The notes under the pieces were generated by a model. That model ran no database searches. It saw nothing but the letters and a program-made list of their open reading frames with translations, and was not told where the DNA came from. The translations under genes and the position numbers were made by a program. A stretch of DNA of 64,000 nucleotides from positions 1,984,001-2,048,000 of the forward strand of contig NC_016041.1 in NCBI RefSeq assembly GCF_000226565.1. Reading direction: 5' to 3'. Below, in pieces: positions 60,442-64,000 of the stretch (its first letter is position 1; the number at the start of each line of letters is the position of its first letter). This DNA comes from Glaciecola nitratireducens FR1064. GTDB taxonomy: Bacteria; Pseudomonadota; Gammaproteobacteria; Enterobacterales; Alteromonadaceae.

Positions 60442-61181
60442 AGCTATTTTTCTTATTATTAGTCGCACATTTTATCGCAGATTTCTATTTGCAAAAGCAC
60501 AGTTGGATTATGTGTAAAGTAGAAAATAAGCATCGTTCAATCGGTCTGTTTAAACACATGCTGGTGCATGTAGCTTTAACTTCAATAGCGATCGCGCTGA
60601 GCGGAATATCGCTCGACTCTACGGCACTTATCGCTTTGCTCGTGATTATTGCGAGCCACTATGCTATCGATATATGGAAAACCTATCGTATTTTTGTGTT
60701 GAAGTATTTCCTGATTGATCAAATAGGTCATCTTATTTTCATTGTAGCGGTATCTGTGTGGGTAAGTGGACTTAGTTTACAGGCGGTATTCTCTGAGTTG
60801 CATACTTTTTTCGACAGTAAAACACTGATGTTGATCGGCTTTTACCTATTCTTATGTAAGCCCGTTTCATTGATTATCACACTTTCATTAAGAAAATATA
60901 CTGAACAATTTGATGAGTCTGAAAAAGCAAATGAAGGCTTAGCCTCTGCCGGTGAATTCATTGGCTATTTTGAGCGTGGATTAATCGCCACTTTTATTTT
61001 ACTTGGGCAATTTGCTGGTGTGGGATTTTTGTTGGCGGCAAAAAGCGTTTTTAGGTTTGGAGATATGCGCCGTCAAAGCGATAGAAAACTGACCGAATAC
61101 ATTATGCTGGGAACCCTGTTCAGTTTTAGTTTTGGGATTGCTGTCGGGAAATTAGCGGATTATTTACTAACTGTTTTGTAA
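60438..61181 (+). CDS. DUF3307 membrane protein
   Basis: A 247-aa integral membrane protein with about six or seven helices. It has the DUF3307 opening L-F-F-L-L-L-V-A-H-F-I-A-D-F-Y-L-Q, followed by H-M-L-V-H and S-H-Y-A-I-D-I-W-K, whose His/Asp residues inside helices suggest metal binding or catalysis. The late G-x-F-E-R-G-L-I-A-T-F motif is also present. The ATG overlaps the SatD-like stop, so the two work together. The function of this common pair is not known to me. Confidence 0.87.
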   Translation: MKLFFLLLVAHFIADFYLQKHSWIMCKVENKHRSIGLFKHMLVHVALTSIAIALSGISLDSTALIALLVIIASHYAIDIWKTYRIFVLKYFLIDQIGHLIFIVAVSVWVSGLSLQAVFSELHTFFDSKTLMLIGFYLFLCKPVSLIITLSLRKYTEQFDESEKANEGLASAGEFIGYFERGLIATFILLGQFAGVGFLLAAKSVFRFGDMRRQSDRKLTEYIMLGTLFSFSFGIAVGKLADYLLTVL

Positions 61182-61192
61182 TCTCACTAGTA

Positions 61193-61228
61193 CTGCTCAT
61201 CCAGTATTCTTACCTTTTGGATGAGCAG
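61193..61228. terminator. 10-bp inverted repeat between convergent DUF3307 and DUF2256 genes
   Basis: CTGCTCATCC and GGATGAGCAG pair perfectly around a 16-nt loop that contains the DUF2256 stop codon. It lies 11 nt past the DUF3307 stop, with no long T-run. It probably ends or protects one or both convergent transcripts. Confidence 0.5.
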
Positions 61229-61338
61229 CGTTTCGAGCAATACTTCACTTCTTCCCAGTTTTTCTCCCACTTTTTACGCCAATTAAATGGCCGATGACAA
61301 ACTGGGCAAACTTTACTTGGTAACTCAGACTTCTTCAT
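61210..61338 (-). CDS. DUF2256 small zinc-binding protein of the photolyase operon
   Basis: A 42-aa basic protein with [14 protein letters not shown] and a second pair, Y-C-S-K-R-C. This is the DUF2256 family, a short zinc-ribbon-like protein regularly found beside cryptochrome/photolyase genes. It overlaps the end of the photolyase-related gene by 14 nt. The role is unknown. Confidence 0.88.
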   Translation of the reverse strand: MKKSELPSKVCPVCHRPFNWRKKWEKNWEEVKYCSKRCSSKR

Positions 61339-62863
61339 TATTTTCCAGTTTTATAAGGAATGTATCTGCGTCTTCAAGCATATGATTGAACTTTGTTTGG
61401 TCCATTTTAGACATTGTTTTGTAAATCATGGCCATTCTTGGATTGCTGCTGAAGTTTTCTTGGTGACGATATAAAAAATGCCAATATAAGTAGTTGAAAG
61501 GACAAGCTTGTGGTCCTGTTTTTTCCTTCACACTATATTCACAGTTTCGGCAGTAATTAGACATCTTATTAATATAGGAACCACTCGCAGCGTAGGGTTT
61601 GCTTGCCAACTGACCGCCATCGGCAAAAAGGACCATACTGCTTACGTTTGGCATCTCAACCCATTCATAAGCATCTGCATAAACTAATAAATACCATTCG
61701 TTGAGCGCCTTTGGCTCAATTCCAGTCAACAGAGCAAAATTCCCTAGCACCATTAGACGTTGAATGTGGTGTGCATACGCATATTTTTTAGTATCTTGCA
61801 CGCACTGTGACATACAGTTCATTTTTGTTTTGCCACTCCAGTAAAGCTCAGGCAACGACCTTGACGCTTCAAGATAGTTTTTTTCCTTTAATCCCGGCAT
61901 AAAGTACCAGTAGAAACCGCGAACATATTCACGCCATCCAAGAATCTGCCTGATAAACCCTTCAGCAGAATTAATGGGAACATCGCCATTCAGATATGCT
62001 TCTTCTGCCGCCTGTATTACCTCCTCTGGCATCAAAAGGCCGACATTCAAATATAGACCTATGTGAGAATGAAATAGCCAAGGATCGCCCTCAAGCATTG
62101 CGTCTTGATATTGTCCAAAATCAGTTAATCGTTGTTCAACAAAATCGGATAAAACGGAAAGCGCACCCTCCCTTGTTACCGCGAAACTAAAATTATGGAT
62201 GTCACCAAAGTGATCGGAAAACTGAGACTCGACTAAATTTAGAACGTCCTCGGTTATCTCATCGGGGGAGAACTGCGTCCGCTCTGGGATGTCGGGATTC
62301 TTACCAAACGGTTTACGGTTGTCTGCATCATAATTCCATTTACCACCGCGCGGCTGCTTGTCTTCCATTAAAACACCCGTTTTCTTTCGCAGCTCCCTGT
62401 AAAAAAACTCCATTCTGTATTGCTTGCGACCTTCAGCCCAATCAGAGAAAAACTGCTGAGAGGCGATAAACCGATTGTCCGACGTTATATTTACCGGTAT
62501 GTTTAGCTTACTTTCCCATGTTTTAACTTCTTCCAAAAGCCGATATTCGCCTGGATGGGCAATGGTGATCGAACTGTATGAATTGTTCTTGCATGTGTGC
62601 TTTATTTGCTCAAATAATGAGCCTTGATTATCCTTCGCGTCGTACTTAACGTAAAGCGTGTTATGCCCCTCTTTTTCTAACACTTCTGAGAAGTGGCGCA
62701 TTGCGCTAAAAACAAACGCTATCTTTTGTTTGTGGTGCTTAACGTAGGTCGCTTCTTCTTTAACTTCTGACATGAGCACCGTATCACTGCCCTTGTCGAA
62801 GTTGTGTAATGAGCTCATTTTTAAATTGAGTTGATCACCTAAAACAATGACTAAATTGCTCAT
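61325..62863 (-). CDS. Cryptochrome/photolyase-related protein, (6-4) photolyase FeS-BCP type
   Basis: A 512-aa protein of the deoxyribodipyrimidine photolyase-related family (bacterial (6-4) photolyase, PhrB/CryB class). It opens with V-I-V-L-G-D-Q-L-N, unlike CPD photolyases. FAD-site elements are [11 protein letters not shown] and N-F-A-L-L-T-G. The four cluster cysteines are visible: one in K-M-N-C-M and three in Y-C-R-N-C ... Q-A-C-P-F near the C-terminus. It would bind a [4Fe-4S] cluster and repair UV (6-4) lesions or sense light. The start overlaps the neighbouring photolyase by ATGA. Confidence 0.94.
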   Translation of the reverse strand: MSNLVIVLGDQLNLKMSSLHNFDKGSDTVLMSEVKEEATYVKHHKQKIAFVFSAMRHFSEVLEKEGHNTLYVKYDAKDNQGSLFEQIKHTCKNNSYSSITIAHPGEYRLLEEVKTWESKLNIPVNITSDNRFIASQQFFSDWAEGRKQYRMEFFYRELRKKTGVLMEDKQPRGGKWNYDADNRKPFGKNPDIPERTQFSPDEITEDVLNLVESQFSDHFGDIHNFSFAVTREGALSVLSDFVEQRLTDFGQYQDAMLEGDPWLFHSHIGLYLNVGLLMPEEVIQAAEEAYLNGDVPINSAEGFIRQILGWREYVRGFYWYFMPGLKEKNYLEASRSLPELYWSGKTKMNCMSQCVQDTKKYAYAHHIQRLMVLGNFALLTGIEPKALNEWYLLVYADAYEWVEMPNVSSMVLFADGGQLASKPYAASGSYINKMSNYCRNCEYSVKEKTGPQACPFNYLYWHFLYRHQENFSSNPRMAMIYKTMSKMDQTKFNHMLEDADTFLIKLENNEEV

Positions 62864-64000
62864 GATATTGCCTTTAGTTGGGCGAATGCATCAAGTGCTC
62901 TTTTCCTAGACTCTTTCAAATCAACAATGGGTTTCGGATAATCTTTGCCTAACTCGATACCGCAGGCTTTCAAGATTTCTGCAGGAGCTTCCCAAGGTTT
63001 ATGAATAAACTTTTTAGGTAGTTTTTTAAGTTCAGGGCAGTATTGCTTAACGTATTCCCCCTCTTTATCAAATTTTTCTCCCTGAAGGATGGGATTGAAA
63101 ACTCTAAAATAAGGAGCCGCATCCGCTCCAGAACCAGCTACCCATTGCCAGCCCGAAGAATTGCTCGCCATATCAGCATCGAGCAATGTATCCCAAAACC
63201 AACGCTCTCCTTCTCGCCAGTCAATCAGTAGGTTTTTTACTAAAAATGATCCAACAACCATTCTTATTCTGTTGTGCATATAGCCTGTTTGATACAACTC
63301 ACGCATTCCTGCATCTATGATGGGTACGCCAGTGTTACCAAACTGCCATGCTTTCAGGTCATCCACACTCGAACGCCATGAGAAATGGTCAAATTTTGCA
63401 TTGAAGTTTTTATGTTGAATTTCTGGCCAGTGAAAAAGCAAATAATAGCTAAATTCGCGCCAACCTAACTCGCTGAGGTAAACATCGAGATCTTTATTAT
63501 CAAAAGCATTTTCAAATGCGCCCTGAATTGCATACCAAGCCTGATTAGGAGAAACTTCACCAAAATGCAAATGTGGTGACAACAAAGACGTGCCTTTGAC
63601 CGCAGGTAAGTTCCTAGCGTCTTGATAGCTAGTTGCTGCATCATTGATAAATCGCTGTAGCCTATTTGCAGCGCCCTCCTCCCCGGGCTCCCACTGCGCT
63701 TCTATCTCTTTATACCATTCGATTTTAGGAATAAGCTCTAAACTAAGTAAGGCATCATTAGAGAATTCAACACCTTCTGCAATGTCCATTTGTGCTGGTT
63801 TGGTCAAAGGAAATCGAGGAGCTTGGCGAGTTAAGCACCCTTTTCTATAATATGGTGTAAAAACTTTATACGGCGTTTCGTCTTTCTTTAGCACCGACAT
63901 TGGCTCCCAAAGTAAGGAACCATTCAAGCTTTTAGCATTGATGTTGTTTTTCTTAAGCTCGGTTTTGATATTCTCGTCTCGTGAACGTTGCCAAGGTTCA
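62860..64000 (-). CDS. phr: Deoxyribodipyrimidine (CPD) photolyase, C-terminal part (5' end outside window)
   Basis: The frame stays open to the right edge with E-P-W-Q-R-S-R-D at its present start, so the true N-terminus lies outside. What is seen covers the FAD-binding half of a class I photolyase: S-P-H-L-H-F-G-E-V-S-P, G-W-R-E-F-S, R-M-V-V-G-S-F-L-V-K, D-A-D-M-A-S-N and W-Q-W-V-A-G-S-G. It splits cyclobutane pyrimidine dimers with blue light. With the (6-4) enzyme and DUF2256 it forms a light-dependent repair operon, fitting life in surface water. Confidence 0.95.
   Translation of the reverse strand, partial: EPWQRSRDENIKTELKKNNINAKSLNGSLLWEPMSVLKKDETPYKVFTPYYRKGCLTRQAPRFPLTKPAQMDIAEGVEFSNDALLSLELIPKIEWYKEIEAQWEPGEEGAANRLQRFINDAATSYQDARNLPAVKGTSLLSPHLHFGEVSPNQAWYAIQGAFENAFDNKDLDVYLSELGWREFSYYLLFHWPEIQHKNFNAKFDHFSWRSSVDDLKAWQFGNTGVPIIDAGMRELYQTGYMHNRIRMVVGSFLVKNLLIDWREGERWFWDTLLDADMASNSSGWQWVAGSGADAAPYFRVFNPILQGEKFDKEGEYVKQYCPELKKLPKKFIHKPWEAPAEILKACGIELGKDYPKPIVDLKESRKRALDAFAQLKAIS

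Overview
The window looks like chromosome of a marine gammaproteobacterium of the Alteromonadales (Glaciecola/Paraglaciecola/Alteromonas-like). The evidence is the uvrY-uvrC-pgsA-tRNA(Gly)-tRNA(Cys)-tRNA(Leu) gene order, the ccoNOQP-fixH-ccoI-ccoS-fnr-uspE-ttcA order, a PEP-CTERM protein, an MSHA-type pilin and a moderately AT-rich composition. No rRNA, CRISPR array or insertion sequence was recognised. The species assignment is inference.

Region 1 (1-11.5 kb): the end of uvrY, then uvrC and pgsA, then a tRNA operon that an 8.4-kb integrative element has split. The element sits in the 3' end of tRNA-Cys. A 15-bp direct repeat (2983-2997 and 11348-11362) bounds it, so tRNA-Cys is restored on the left and tRNA-Leu is stranded on the right. 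The element carries a P4-type tyrosine integrase, an AlpA-like regulator and a long leftward operon of phage-type nucleic-acid genes (metallophosphoesterase, RNA ligase, ThyX, dimeric dUTPase, SPFH protein) with no capsid, terminase or primase gene. It also seems to bring a terminator behind tRNA-Cys and an outward promoter in front of tRNA-Leu. This is the most unusual region of the window.

Region 2 (11.9-20.7 kb): PEP-CTERM protein, sulfurtransferase and LysE exporter, a membrane protein-bax-DUF2987 trio, then the leftward genes rssA, ttcA, uspE and fnr.

Region 3 (20.7-29.5 kb): the complete cbb3 oxidase system. ccoNOQP encodes the oxidase; fixH, ccoI, ccoS and a DsbD_2-like protein serve its copper supply and assembly. 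A perfect FNR box lies in the divergent promoter. A pair of bacterioferritin subunits with complementary active sites follows.

Region 4 (29.6-49.9 kb): K+/H+ antiporter-like protein, alpha/beta hydrolase, an overlapping CheB-CheR-PAS and GGDEF-EAL signalling pair, a zinc-ribbon protein, the DUF2868/DUF3482 GTPase pair, SulP transporter, phosphofructokinase, HdeD-like and YjdF-like membrane proteins, an HDOD protein, a DksA-like protein, DUF1840 and a beta-lactamase-fold hydrolase.

Region 5 (49.9-64 kb): a more patchwork stretch. It holds an Old Yellow Enzyme homologue, a glutaredoxin-MauE fusion beside a decayed DUF305 gene, a lipoprotein ending in an attC-like site, an orphan MSHA-like pilin, a porin with no ordinary start codon, a 1.45-kb gene-free stretch with an octamer tandem repeat, a TonB-like anchored protein, a beta-hydroxyacid dehydrogenase, a SatD-like/DUF3307 pair, and a DUF2256-(6-4) photolyase-CPD photolyase operon that runs off the window.
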